A DNA stretch of 64,000 bases from Methanobacteriota archaeon. GTDB lineage: Archaea > Halobacteriota > Methanosarcinia > Methanosarcinales > Methanosarcinaceae. The position numbers and the translations under genes were made by a program. The notes below the pieces were generated by a model. That model did no database searches. It was not told the DNA's origin and worked only from the letters and a program-made list of their open reading frames with translations. The DNA is taken from contig JAEWQJ010000049.1 in NCBI GenBank assembly GCA_023399215.1, positions 124,001 through 188,000 on the forward strand, given 5' to 3'. Shown piece by piece: positions 50,978-58,815 of the stretch (position 1 is the stretch's first letter; each line of letters opens with the position of its first letter).

Positions 50978-51694
50978 TCAAGTTATAAGCCCGAAGACAT
51001 AAACCAGCATGGGAGCAAGAAAAACCGTAATTAAGCCTGCGATCCCTATTGCAAGTCCGCTCATAGCCCCTTCGGTTTCTCCAAGTTCTATTGCTCTTGT
51101 TGTTCCAAGCGCATGAGATGAGGTGCCGATTGCAACACCGACTGCAACTTTATCTTTTATTCGGAAGCAGCGGCAGATAAACGGGCCCAAAATAGCACCT
51201 ATAATACCAGTAAATACGATTGCAGCTACTGTTATTGCAGGCAGGCCACCTATCTGTTTTGAGATTTCAATTCCTATAGGAGTAGTTACGGATTTAGGAG
51301 CAAGAGATCTGCTTATGCTATCATCAAGCCCTAATAGGCTGGAAAGAACAAGAATACTTGAGATTCCGGCAGTGCAGCCTGCCATTATTCCTGCAAGGAT
51401 AGGAAGAGCATTGCTTTTCAAGAGCTGAATCTTTTTATAGAGAGGCACTGCAAGAACCACAGTTGCGGGTCCGAGGAAGAAAGAAATATAATTTCCTCCA
51501 AGATTGTAAGTCTCATAATCGATTCCAAAGAATAGAAGGAAACCAATTACAAGTACAGAAGCCACAAGCAGAGGGTTAAGAATCGAAAGCTGGGTCTTCT
51601 TATATAATAGTGTGCCTATCTGGAAAGCTACTAAAGAGAGTAAGATCCCAAATAGAGGCATATTGACAAGCCCATTCAAAAAATCGGTCTGCAA
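50978..51694 (-). CDS. lrgB: LrgB/YohK family membrane protein
   Basis: This 238-residue protein has about six or seven hydrophobic helices and the LrgB hallmarks: NYISFFLGPATVVLAVPLYK, the internal LAPKSVTTPIGIEIS with ISRS before it, and GTSSHALGTTRAIELGETEG. In bacteria LrgAB/CidAB proteins influence murein hydrolase export and cell death, and plant and some bacterial homologues move glycolate, lactate or pyruvate. Methanosarcina lacks murein, so metabolite export is the likelier role here. It starts two bases after the lrgA stop, so the pair is an operon. Confidence 0.92.
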   Translation of the reverse strand: MQTDFLNGLVNMPLFGILLSLVAFQIGTLLYKKTQLSILNPLLVASVLVIGFLLFFGIDYETYNLGGNYISFFLGPATVVLAVPLYKKIQLLKSNALPILAGIMAGCTAGISSILVLSSLLGLDDSISRSLAPKSVTTPIGIEISKQIGGLPAITVAAIVFTGIIGAILGPFICRCFRIKDKVAVGVAIGTSSHALGTTRAIELGETEGAMSGLAIGIAGLITVFLAPMLVYVFGLIT

Positions 51695-51696
51695 CT

Positions 51697-52158
51697 TCAG
51701 ATCACCTCTTCTCTTCTATTCTCACGGGCATGCACATTTTTTGTATTCCTTCCAGATTCGTTATTATTACTTTTATTGTCTATATTTTCTATATGACAGT
51801 CCATTTTTGCCGGCTTTTTCCTGAAGAACCTTTGAACAAGTTCCACAGTAAGCCCTGTTACAGCCAGTATTACAAAGGTAGAAATAAGGGAAACTGCAAG
51901 AATAGCAGTCAATTTTCCTTCAAGCAGGGTAAAACAGGTTATAAGACTGGCCCCTGCTGGAAGAAAGAAGAAAGCCATGTTTTCCAGTAAAAAATCGCTT
52001 ATTTTGTCTATCACATTGAGTTTAACTACGCCTGTATACAGGCTAAAGAAAAGAATGAGCATTCCCAGGACATTGCCCGGGATTGGCAACCCTAAAGCTT
52101 TCTGCATCAGGTCACCAAGGAAATAAATGATAAGAATAATTGAGAATTGTTTTAGCAA
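51697..52158 (-). CDS. lrgA: LrgA/CidA family (holin-like) membrane protein with a polar tail
   Basis: This 153-residue protein has four hydrophobic helices in about 110 residues. It contains the family pattern GLPIPGNVLGMLILFFSLY, FLLENMAFFFLPAGASLI and VSLISTFVILAVTGLTVELV. The last 40 residues are polar and Asn-rich (AKMDCHIENIDNKSNNNESG), longer than in typical LrgA. It is the first gene of the lrgAB operon. Partner subunit of LrgB; bacterial relatives are holin-like. Confidence 0.9.
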   Translation of the reverse strand: MLKQFSIILIIYFLGDLMQKALGLPIPGNVLGMLILFFSLYTGVVKLNVIDKISDFLLENMAFFFLPAGASLITCFTLLEGKLTAILAVSLISTFVILAVTGLTVELVQRFFRKKPAKMDCHIENIDNKSNNNESGRNTKNVHARENRREEVI

Positions 52159-52438
52159 GGTCGTTTTTCCCTCCCTGATCGAAATAGGACTACAAAATTC
52201 CTATATATAATATTTTTGTCTAAAAAATCTTGTGTTTTCTGTCTTCAATTAAATCTTGTATTTTCTTCCTTTAACAAAAATGAGTTCATCTATTACTCAG
52301 AAAACGGAGGAAATATAGCGAAAACAGGGTTACTGGAAAAACAGGGTTACTGGCAAGCCTGTTATGAGACGAACGTTTTAAAAACCTTGCCGAGAAAAAA
52401 TCCAAAAATCGGAATATACAATAAATTCATATTGCGTA

Positions 52439-52466
52439 AACCCCTATTTTCATAGAGGGGGTTCTG
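52439..52466 (+). promoter_or_regulatory. Hairpin covering the nifS ribosome-binding site
   Basis: AACCCC (52439-52444) can pair with GGGGTT (52458-52463), and the pairing can extend by a T-G wobble. The Shine-Dalgarno run GAGGGGG lies in the 3' arm, four bases or so before the nifS ATG at 52467. Folding would hide the ribosome-binding site. A 15-bp tandem duplication (AAACAGGGTTACTGG, about 52322-52353) lies upstream. Confidence 0.55.
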
Positions 52467-53657
52467 ATGGGAGAAAAGCGCTTTGTTTACATGGACCACG
52501 CAGCCACCACTTTCACAAAACCTGAAGTGTTTGAAGCTATGCTGCCTTTTTTGAAAGAACATTTCGGAAACCCTTCTTCCCTGTATTCAATAGGGAGAGA
52601 AGGTAAAGAGGCAATAGAGACTGCCCGTGAGCAGCTTGCAAAGGCTCTGGGAGCCAGTCCTGAGGAAATATATTTCACCTCCGGAGGAACCGAGTCCGAT
52701 AACTGGGCTATCAAGGGAACGGCTTTTGCCAGGAGAAAGAAAGGAAAACATATCATTACCACACCAATTGAACATCATGCAGTGCTTTACCCCTGTACGT
52801 ATCTGGAGACTCAGGGTTTTGATGTGACTTACCTGCCTGTAGACAGTTATGGGCTTGTAGATCCTGCAGAGGTTGAAGCTGCAATTAGAGATGATACTAT
52901 CCTGATCTCGGTGATGTATGCGAATAATGAAATCGGGACAATAGAGCCTATTCATGAGATAGGTGAGATCGCAAGAGAATATGAGATTCCCTTCCATACT
53001 GATGCCGTTCAGGTAATTGGTAAAATCCCCCTTGAGATGGAAAAGAAAGAAAGGAATGTTGACATGCTTTCCCTTTCTTCTCATAAGTTCTATGGGCCCA
53101 AAGGAATAGGAGCGCTCTATCTACGGGAAGGTACAGAAATCGACAATTATATGCACGGAGGCGGCCAGGAGCGCAAAAAGCGAGCAGGAACCGAGAATGT
53201 GGCAGGTATTGTAGGATTGGGAAAAGCAATAGAACTTGCAACAGGAAATTTTGAGAAGCATAATGAAAAAATGAAGAGACTAAGAGACCGCCTCCTTGAA
53301 GGAGTCCTGAAAATTCCTGACTGCAGGCTTAACGGACACCCGGAAAAACGCCTTCTGGACAACCTGAATTTCAGTTTTGAATATATCGAAGGCGAATCTC
53401 TGCTTCTCATGCTTGACGAGATGGGGATCTGCAGTTCTACAGGAAGTGCCTGTTCCTCAGGTTCTCCTGAGCCCTCTCATGTGCTCAGGGCAATAGGGCT
53501 GCCTCCGGAAATAGCTCAGGGCTCCCTTCGTCTGACCCTTGGAGATGATAATTCCGAAGAAGACATTGATTATGTACTTGAAGTCCTGCCTGAGACCGTT
53601 GGAAAGTTGAGGGCTATGTCTCCTTTCTATAAATCTGAAAATGCGTGTAAGAAATAA
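52467..53657 (+). CDS. nifS: Cysteine desulfurase, NifS/IscS family
   Basis: This PLP enzyme takes sulfur from cysteine for iron-sulfur cluster assembly. The 396-residue protein has VYMDHAATTFTKPEVFEAML at the start, FTSGGTESDNWAIKG, IEHHAVLYPC, the PLP-binding Lys in LSLSSHKFYGPKGIGALYLR, and the mobile-loop Cys in STGSACSSGSPEPSHVLRAI. It is complete. The scaffold gene starts 39 bases after the stop, forming a two-gene unit. Translation may be limited by the hairpin over its ribosome-binding site. Confidence 0.96.
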   Translation: MGEKRFVYMDHAATTFTKPEVFEAMLPFLKEHFGNPSSLYSIGREGKEAIETAREQLAKALGASPEEIYFTSGGTESDNWAIKGTAFARRKKGKHIITTPIEHHAVLYPCTYLETQGFDVTYLPVDSYGLVDPAEVEAAIRDDTILISVMYANNEIGTIEPIHEIGEIAREYEIPFHTDAVQVIGKIPLEMEKKERNVDMLSLSSHKFYGPKGIGALYLREGTEIDNYMHGGGQERKKRAGTENVAGIVGLGKAIELATGNFEKHNEKMKRLRDRLLEGVLKIPDCRLNGHPEKRLLDNLNFSFEYIEGESLLLMLDEMGICSSTGSACSSGSPEPSHVLRAIGLPPEIAQGSLRLTLGDDNSEEDIDYVLEVLPETVGKLRAMSPFYKSENACKK

Positions 53658-53696
53658 ATCGCAAGTGTACAGGAATATGAAAGCAGGGGGAGTTTT

Positions 53697-54086
53697 GTGT
53701 ACAATAAAAAAGTCATGGACCACTTCATGAACCCAAGAAACGTAGGGGAAATTGAGGACGCTGACGGGGTCGGAGAAGCAGGAAATCCACATGGAGACCA
53801 CATGAAGATCTTCCTGAAAATTCGGGATGATCGAGTTGAAGATGCAAAATTCAAGACTTTCGGGTGTGCAGCAGCAATTGCGTCCAGCAGCATGGCAACC
53901 GAATTGATAAAAGGCAAAACCCTCAAAGAAGCCTGGGAACTTACAAACGAGGACGTTGCTGAGGCTCTCGAAGGCCTGCCTCCAGGCAAGCTGGAATGTT
54001 CGGTTCTTTCCAGAGAAGCAATTCACAGTGCAATAAACGAATACCGAAAAAGGCAGGGGTTTGAGGCTCTTCCTGAACAGACCTGA
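53697..54086 (+). CDS. nifU: Iron-sulfur scaffold NifU/IscU family protein lacking one conserved Cys
   Basis: The 129-residue protein follows the IscU fold: VMDHFMNPRNVGEIEDADGV, KFKTFGCAAAIASSSMATEL and LPPGKLECSVLSREAIHSAI. It should receive sulfur from NifS and build Fe-S clusters. Two of the three cluster-ligand Cys are present (FGCAAA and LECSVL), and the Asp is kept. The first Cys is missing: the segment reads GNPHGDHMK where IscU has NPxCGDxM, one residue shorter. The residue before the last Cys is Glu, not the usual His. It starts at GTG 53697 with AGGGGG upstream. Either clusters bind differently here or function is altered. Confidence 0.9.
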   Translation: MYNKKVMDHFMNPRNVGEIEDADGVGEAGNPHGDHMKIFLKIRDDRVEDAKFKTFGCAAAIASSSMATELIKGKTLKEAWELTNEDVAEALEGLPPGKLECSVLSREAIHSAINEYRKRQGFEALPEQT

Positions 54087-54113
54087 TAGAAGGAAAATAG
54101 AAAACAAGTTCAA

Positions 54114-54184
54114 ATCTCATGTATTTCAGATCTCATGTATTTCAGATCTTATGTATTTCAGATCTTATGTATTTCAGATCTCAT
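54114..54184. repeat. 16-bp tandem array, about 4.4 copies
   Basis: ATCTCATGTATTTCAG and ATCTTATGTATTTCAG units repeat from 54114 to 54177 with a partial fifth copy. The array lies about 50 bases before the start of mptN. Confidence 0.93.
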
Positions 54185-54232
54185 TTTATTCAATATCGTA
54201 AACTTGATCTTGTATTCTCCCGATGATGGTCT

Positions 54233-55249
54233 ATGAAAAAAATAGGGATTGTCATCACTGACCCGGAAGACTGGACAGCCAGGGCACTTACTGACGCAGC
54301 AAGAAAAAAAGGTTTTTCTCCTTTTGTTCTGGATCTCAGGGCTGCAGAGGTCAGCATGAATACAGCAGCTTGGGAATCGAAAGCTGAAGAATCAAACGTG
54401 GTCTTCAAAGTAGGAGATATAAAACTCTCTGACCTTGACGCGATAATTGTAAGAGATGTGGGTGCAGGAGCTTTCGAAGGTGTGTCTTTCAGGTTTGACA
54501 TCCTGCGTGAACTGGAAGATGAAGGAATTCCTGTTGTCAATTCCCCAGAAGCTATCCGGAATGCTGCAAATAAATACCATGCTTCTTATCTTCTGGCAAA
54601 AGCCGGACTGCCTGTACCCAGAACCGTAGCCGTACAGGATATGGAAGCAGCCCTGAAAGTAATATCAAGATTTGGAGACGCCGTCATTAAGCCTGTTTTT
54701 GGATATAAAGGAAAGGATATTGCAAGAGTAAGGAACGGCGAAGTCCGGTTTTCGGATAGGAAAATAGAATATTCATCCCTGGAAGCAGTTATCAATCAGC
54801 TGCTTGAAGAGAGAGGTATGCTGTATATCCAGGAATTCATAGAGAATCCGGGAAGAGATATCAGGGCCTTTGTTGTTGACGGTAGGGCTATTGGAGCAAT
54901 TTACCGTAAAGCAGCATCTGGCTCCTGGGTCAATAATCTGAGCCAGGGAGGAAGTGCAGACCGGTGTGTGCTCACAGAAGAACAAAAAGAAATTGCTGAG
55001 AAGGCTGCCCTGGCAGTGAACACGACTTTTGCCGGTGTTGATATTATAGAAGGGCTGACTGATGATAATCTTAGCAAAGGACTAACTGATGATAATCTTT
55101 GTGAAGAAACCGAAATTCATTCCGGCCAAACTGATGGGGGCCCTAAAATTCTTGAAGTCAATGGAACACCATCAGGAAAAGGTATTTTTGATGCATGGGG
55201 GATAAATACGGCAGAGTATATTATAGAATACATTGAAAAAACTTTATGA
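54233..55249 (+). CDS. mptN: ATP-grasp tetrahydromethanopterin:alpha-L-glutamate ligase
   Basis: This is a RimK-type ATP-grasp ligase of 338 residues. An N-terminal Rossmann-like part (KIGIVITDPEDWTARALTDA) is followed by the ATP-grasp domain: NAANKYHASYLLAKAGLPVP, DAVIKPVFGYKGKDIARV, YIQEFIENPGRDIRAFVVDG, and the metal-binding GVDIIE and ILEVNGTPSGKG. The best fit is MptN, which adds glutamate to tetrahydromethanopterin to give tetrahydrosarcinapterin, the C1 carrier of Methanosarcina. Between the last two metal-binding segments is an insert of about 25 residues that includes a perfect-length 27-bp in-frame duplication (GLTDDNLSK then GLTDDNLCE, 55052-55105). Other RimK-like substrates cannot be excluded. 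Confidence 0.85.
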   Translation: MKKIGIVITDPEDWTARALTDAARKKGFSPFVLDLRAAEVSMNTAAWESKAEESNVVFKVGDIKLSDLDAIIVRDVGAGAFEGVSFRFDILRELEDEGIPVVNSPEAIRNAANKYHASYLLAKAGLPVPRTVAVQDMEAALKVISRFGDAVIKPVFGYKGKDIARVRNGEVRFSDRKIEYSSLEAVINQLLEERGMLYIQEFIENPGRDIRAFVVDGRAIGAIYRKAASGSWVNNLSQGGSADRCVLTEEQKEIAEKAALAVNTTFAGVDIIEGLTDDNLSKGLTDDNLCEETEIHSGQTDGGPKILEVNGTPSGKGIFDAWGINTAEYIIEYIEKTL

Positions 55250-55464
55250 AATAATTATAAATGATGCTGGCCATAATATCAAATACACCGATTAGAATTT
55301 CGTAGATTTCTAAAAATTATTGAATTTAATACTTCGGGCCCGGATCGATCACAAAAGAGACGATCAAAAAATGAACATGAAAACCGGGACATAAAGTTGA
55401 TCCGGATACCTTCATCGAAAACATTTAAGAAACAGACAGACCTTCAATAAATCCGAGGCAAAAG

Positions 55465-55812
55465 ATGAGTGAATATAAACAGTGTATAGTTTCCCGGGAA
55501 GACCTGAAGCTTTCCAAAGGCAAGTTTGCAGTACAGGTAGCTCATGCTGCTATTTCTGCTTCCGAATGGGCAAGTAAAAGTGACCTTGAAAAATGGAAGG
55601 AAGGCGGGCAGAAAAAAATTGTCCTTAAAGTCCCTACCCTTAATGATCTGTATGAACTTAAGGAGAAAGCAAGAAGGGAAGGGCTACCTACTGCTCTTAT
55701 ACAGGACGCAGGACTTACGGAAATTCCGTCGGGAACAGTTACAGTCCTCGGAATAGGGCCGGCAAAAGAAGAGCTTATAGATAAAATTACGCGGAACCTT
55801 AAACTTGTTTAA
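55465..55812 (+). CDS. pth2: Peptidyl-tRNA hydrolase, Pth2 family
   Basis: The enzyme frees tRNA from stalled peptidyl-tRNA. The 115-residue protein is full length for the archaeal/eukaryotic Pth2 class: KQCIVSREDLKLSKGKFAVQ, VAHAAISASEWA with the conserved Gly-Lys, KIVLKVPTLNDLYELKEKAR, ALIQDAGLTEIPSGTVTVLG and IGPAKEELIDKITRNLKLV. GAGGCAAAAG precedes the ATG. The transglutaminase gene follows 126 bases later on the same strand. Confidence 0.96.
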   Translation: MSEYKQCIVSREDLKLSKGKFAVQVAHAAISASEWASKSDLEKWKEGGQKKIVLKVPTLNDLYELKEKARREGLPTALIQDAGLTEIPSGTVTVLGIGPAKEELIDKITRNLKLV

Positions 55813-55938
55813 GTGCCAAGAACCTGAAAGCCAGATTTGGGAAAATGGTACTAAAATCAAACCGAGCCGGGGCTATCAATGCAATAGCTCCTCCGAAGAG
55901 GAAAGAGGTTCCGTCTGTGTTTGATTCTGGAGGAAAAC

Positions 55939-57183
55939 ATGAGGAATTCAAAGGCTTCAGGAGGAAGAGAGGCAGCCTCAATAATTGCTGTTTTATGCAT
56001 CTGCTTTGTACTCGCTGCACTCACCGGGATACTGTCTTCGGATTCAATTGAGAATTTCAGAGAAGAAGTAACAGGTTATATCTCTTCAGGACTGGATCCC
56101 GAAATCAAGGAGAGTGTTTATACACCTCAACCGGCTTTATTTACTTGCCCGGCAACACCCACATACTCCATCAGGAAAAGCGAACTCACTCCCATCCTGA
56201 GAACTCCGTTGCAGCCTGGCTTCTCCCTAAACAGCAACTACCAGACTTCAGATTTTTACCAGGGTGGAATGGGCTATGCCAGAATCAACATTAAAAACGA
56301 AGGTCGAAACCCTATTTTCATAGACAAGTACGGGGTTTCGGTTAATGCTTCTGAAAGCCGGATTTATTCTGAGGACTGCGGAGTTTTGGTCAATCCCGGT
56401 GAAGAGCAGTATCTCGGAGTAATTGCGATTCAGATCCCTGAAGAAAAAAAAGCAAATTTCAGTATTGTCCTCTGGCTACTTGCCTCGACCTCGGAAGGGA
56501 AATGGCACGACTACGGATCTTATCCTCTGAAAAACTTTACTGTAAACCTGAAGCCAATGCCAGAAAAATCAAATTTAGTATACCGAAACAATCCTTCGCC
56601 TTACTTTGAGACCATAAACCGACTTGTGGAGCCAGCCGAACCTGAGATAAGGGAAAAGGCAGTCCAGGTGGCTCGTGTATATCCGGGAGCATATAATATC
56701 TATCAGGTCTGTGCTCTCTTTGACATGGTAAAAGAGAAGGTCGAATACGTAAGTGACCCAAGAGGTAATGACATCTGGGAGCCAGCCAACGTTACCCTGA
56801 GAATAGAAGCCGGGGATTGTGAAGATCAGGCAATTCTCCTTTCATCCATGCTCGAGGCCGTAGGAGGCACAACCCGAGTCTACCTGACCAATACACATGC
56901 CTTTGCAGCGGTATATATAGGCAATGGAACCGCTGCGACAGATGCCGCAGTCAGAGGCGTAAGGGCCTATTACGGAAACGTTGATGTAAATTACCTGACC
57001 GACGAATACGGTTCCTGGCTGATGCTCGACCCAACTTCAAGCCTTTATGCAGGTGGGCTTCCCGGAAAAACGGCCCCTGCGAAAGTTAAAGCTGCTGAAG
57101 GAAACGAAACATATAGAAGCTGGACCTTTGTAGACACGAATGAAGTAAAAGCTATTGATATCAACCCCAGGTGGTCTTTATAA
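55939..57183 (+). CDS. Membrane-anchored transglutaminase-like protein
   Basis: This 414-residue protein begins with a basic stretch and one N-terminal hydrophobic helix (AASIIAVLCICFVLAALTGI). An extracytoplasmic region with beta-rich, Ig-like character follows (YARINIKNEGRNPIFIDKYG). The C-terminal half has a transglutaminase core with the Cys in EAGDCEDQAILLSSML, the His in TNTHAFAAVYIG and the Asp in WLMLDPTSSLY. Such domains in prokaryotes act as proteases, isopeptidases or peptide crosslinkers; the substrate is not known. The start is the ATG 55939, with TGGAGGAAAAC upstream, rather than the TTG at 55921 that precedes the ribosome-binding site. truD starts 38 bases downstream and could be co-transcribed. 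Confidence 0.9.
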   Translation: MRNSKASGGREAASIIAVLCICFVLAALTGILSSDSIENFREEVTGYISSGLDPEIKESVYTPQPALFTCPATPTYSIRKSELTPILRTPLQPGFSLNSNYQTSDFYQGGMGYARINIKNEGRNPIFIDKYGVSVNASESRIYSEDCGVLVNPGEEQYLGVIAIQIPEEKKANFSIVLWLLASTSEGKWHDYGSYPLKNFTVNLKPMPEKSNLVYRNNPSPYFETINRLVEPAEPEIREKAVQVARVYPGAYNIYQVCALFDMVKEKVEYVSDPRGNDIWEPANVTLRIEAGDCEDQAILLSSMLEAVGGTTRVYLTNTHAFAAVYIGNGTAATDAAVRGVRAYYGNVDVNYLTDEYGSWLMLDPTSSLYAGGLPGKTAPAKVKAAEGNETYRSWTFVDTNEVKAIDINPRWSL

Positions 57184-57221
57184 CTTTCACAAAACACGTA
57201 ATAGAGGGGTGTTTTTAACCC

Positions 57222-58538
57222 ATGCAAGTGCCGGAAATTGAAAAACAGATCGGAATAAATCTTTACTCCACGGATACTGACGGCCTTGGAGGGCAGCTTC
57301 GGCAGGAAGTGGAGGATTTTATTGTAAGAGAAATTACGAATCGTGAGGAAGGAAAGGAAGGGAAATACCTTATTCTTGAGCTCGTAAAGCGAGACTGGGA
57401 CACACATCACCTGACCCGGACTCTCGCAAAAATCCTCCAGGTAAGCCAGAAGCGAATCAGCGTTGCAGGCACAAAGGATAAACGTGCACTTACAACTCAG
57501 AAAATCAGCATTTTTGATATTGACGCCCAGAAAATTGAGAAGATCCATTTAAAAGACGTAGAGCTGAAAGTCCTTGGTCGCTCCCGAAAATCCGTTGAAC
57601 TCGGAGACCTGTGGGGAAACAATTTCAGAATTACCATCCGGAATATAACCCATTCGAGTGAGGAGACACGCAACCTGCTCGAAAAGACCACAAACGAGAT
57701 CCTGGATCAGAGCGGCGTTCCGAACTTCTTCGGGATCCAGCGCTTTGGCTCGGTACGTCCTGTCACGCATCTGGTAGGAAAAGCCATTGTTGAGGGAGAT
57801 TTTGAAAAAGCTGCCCTGCTCTATATTGACGAACCCTTCCCTGATGAACCGGAAGATACACGGAAAGCCCGCCAGTTTGTTAAAGAGACCCTAGATTTTA
57901 AAGAAGGCCTGAAAATCTATCCTCTCCACCTTGGGCATGAAAGAGCAATGATGAACCATCTGATCGCAAACCCAGATGACTTTGCAGGAGCTTTTCTTGT
58001 TCTCCCGAAAAACCTTTACAGGATGTTTGTGCACGGCTACCAGTCCTACATATATAACACAATCCTGTGCAGGAGGATCGAAAAAGGTCTTCCCTTAAAT
58101 GAGGCTGTAGAAGGTGATATTGTCTGTTTCAAGAATGAACATGGCCTGCCAGATTCTTCAAAAACCGAAAAAGCCACCGCAGAAACCGTAAATGCCATGA
58201 ACCGCCTGATTAAGAAAAAACGGGCCTTCATAACCGCTCCCCTTCCGGGCTATAGTACAGAATTTGCGTCAGGCATTCCGGGAGAAATCGAACAGGCAGT
58301 TCTCGATGAACTCAAAGTCCCTCTGCAAGGTTTCAATATAGAAGAAACTCCTGAGATGAGCTCGAAAGGCACAAGGCGAGAAATCCTCCTTCAGGTTGAA
58401 CCGAAGTTTGAGGTTGCTGAAGACGAACTGAACCCGGGAAAATCAAAAGCTGTGCTTGAGTTCATGCTGCCAAAGGGAAGTTACGCAACAACCGTGCTGC
58501 GGGAGTACATGAAGGTAGATCCTCTGCAAATGAGTTGA
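57222..58538 (+). CDS. truD: tRNA pseudouridine synthase D
   Basis: TruD makes pseudouridine at position 13 of tRNAs. The 438-residue protein has the catalytic motif GTKDKRALTTQKISIF, NFFGIQRFGSVRPVTH, the archaeal insertion domain in the middle, MFVHGYQSYIYN, and LPGYSTEFASG near the C-terminus. Its length is typical for archaea, which carry a larger insert than bacteria. GAGGGG lies upstream of the ATG at 57222. Confidence 0.96.
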   Translation: MQVPEIEKQIGINLYSTDTDGLGGQLRQEVEDFIVREITNREEGKEGKYLILELVKRDWDTHHLTRTLAKILQVSQKRISVAGTKDKRALTTQKISIFDIDAQKIEKIHLKDVELKVLGRSRKSVELGDLWGNNFRITIRNITHSSEETRNLLEKTTNEILDQSGVPNFFGIQRFGSVRPVTHLVGKAIVEGDFEKAALLYIDEPFPDEPEDTRKARQFVKETLDFKEGLKIYPLHLGHERAMMNHLIANPDDFAGAFLVLPKNLYRMFVHGYQSYIYNTILCRRIEKGLPLNEAVEGDIVCFKNEHGLPDSSKTEKATAETVNAMNRLIKKKRAFITAPLPGYSTEFASGIPGEIEQAVLDELKVPLQGFNIEETPEMSSKGTRREILLQVEPKFEVAEDELNPGKSKAVLEFMLPKGSYATTVLREYMKVDPLQMS

Positions 58539-58815
58539 GAACTCAAAAAAAGCCGGGCTGCAGAAAAATAAGGCTACAGTAAAAACGAGCTGTTAAGTAA
58601 GGCAGCTCCCTACTCTTTTTATCCGGGCAGCCGCCTGTGTCCCAAAACCTCGTGTTACATACCTGTGCCCGTAACGCTCACAACAGAAGTAGTTAGTTAT
58701 GATTAGCTTTGAAAAAAAGCGATATTTTTTGCTCCTTCAATACTATGGTCTTAAACTCCATATGCAGGGAGATTCTGACAGTAGTGTTCATAGGAAGCAT
58801 GGAAAAAGGCCCAGT

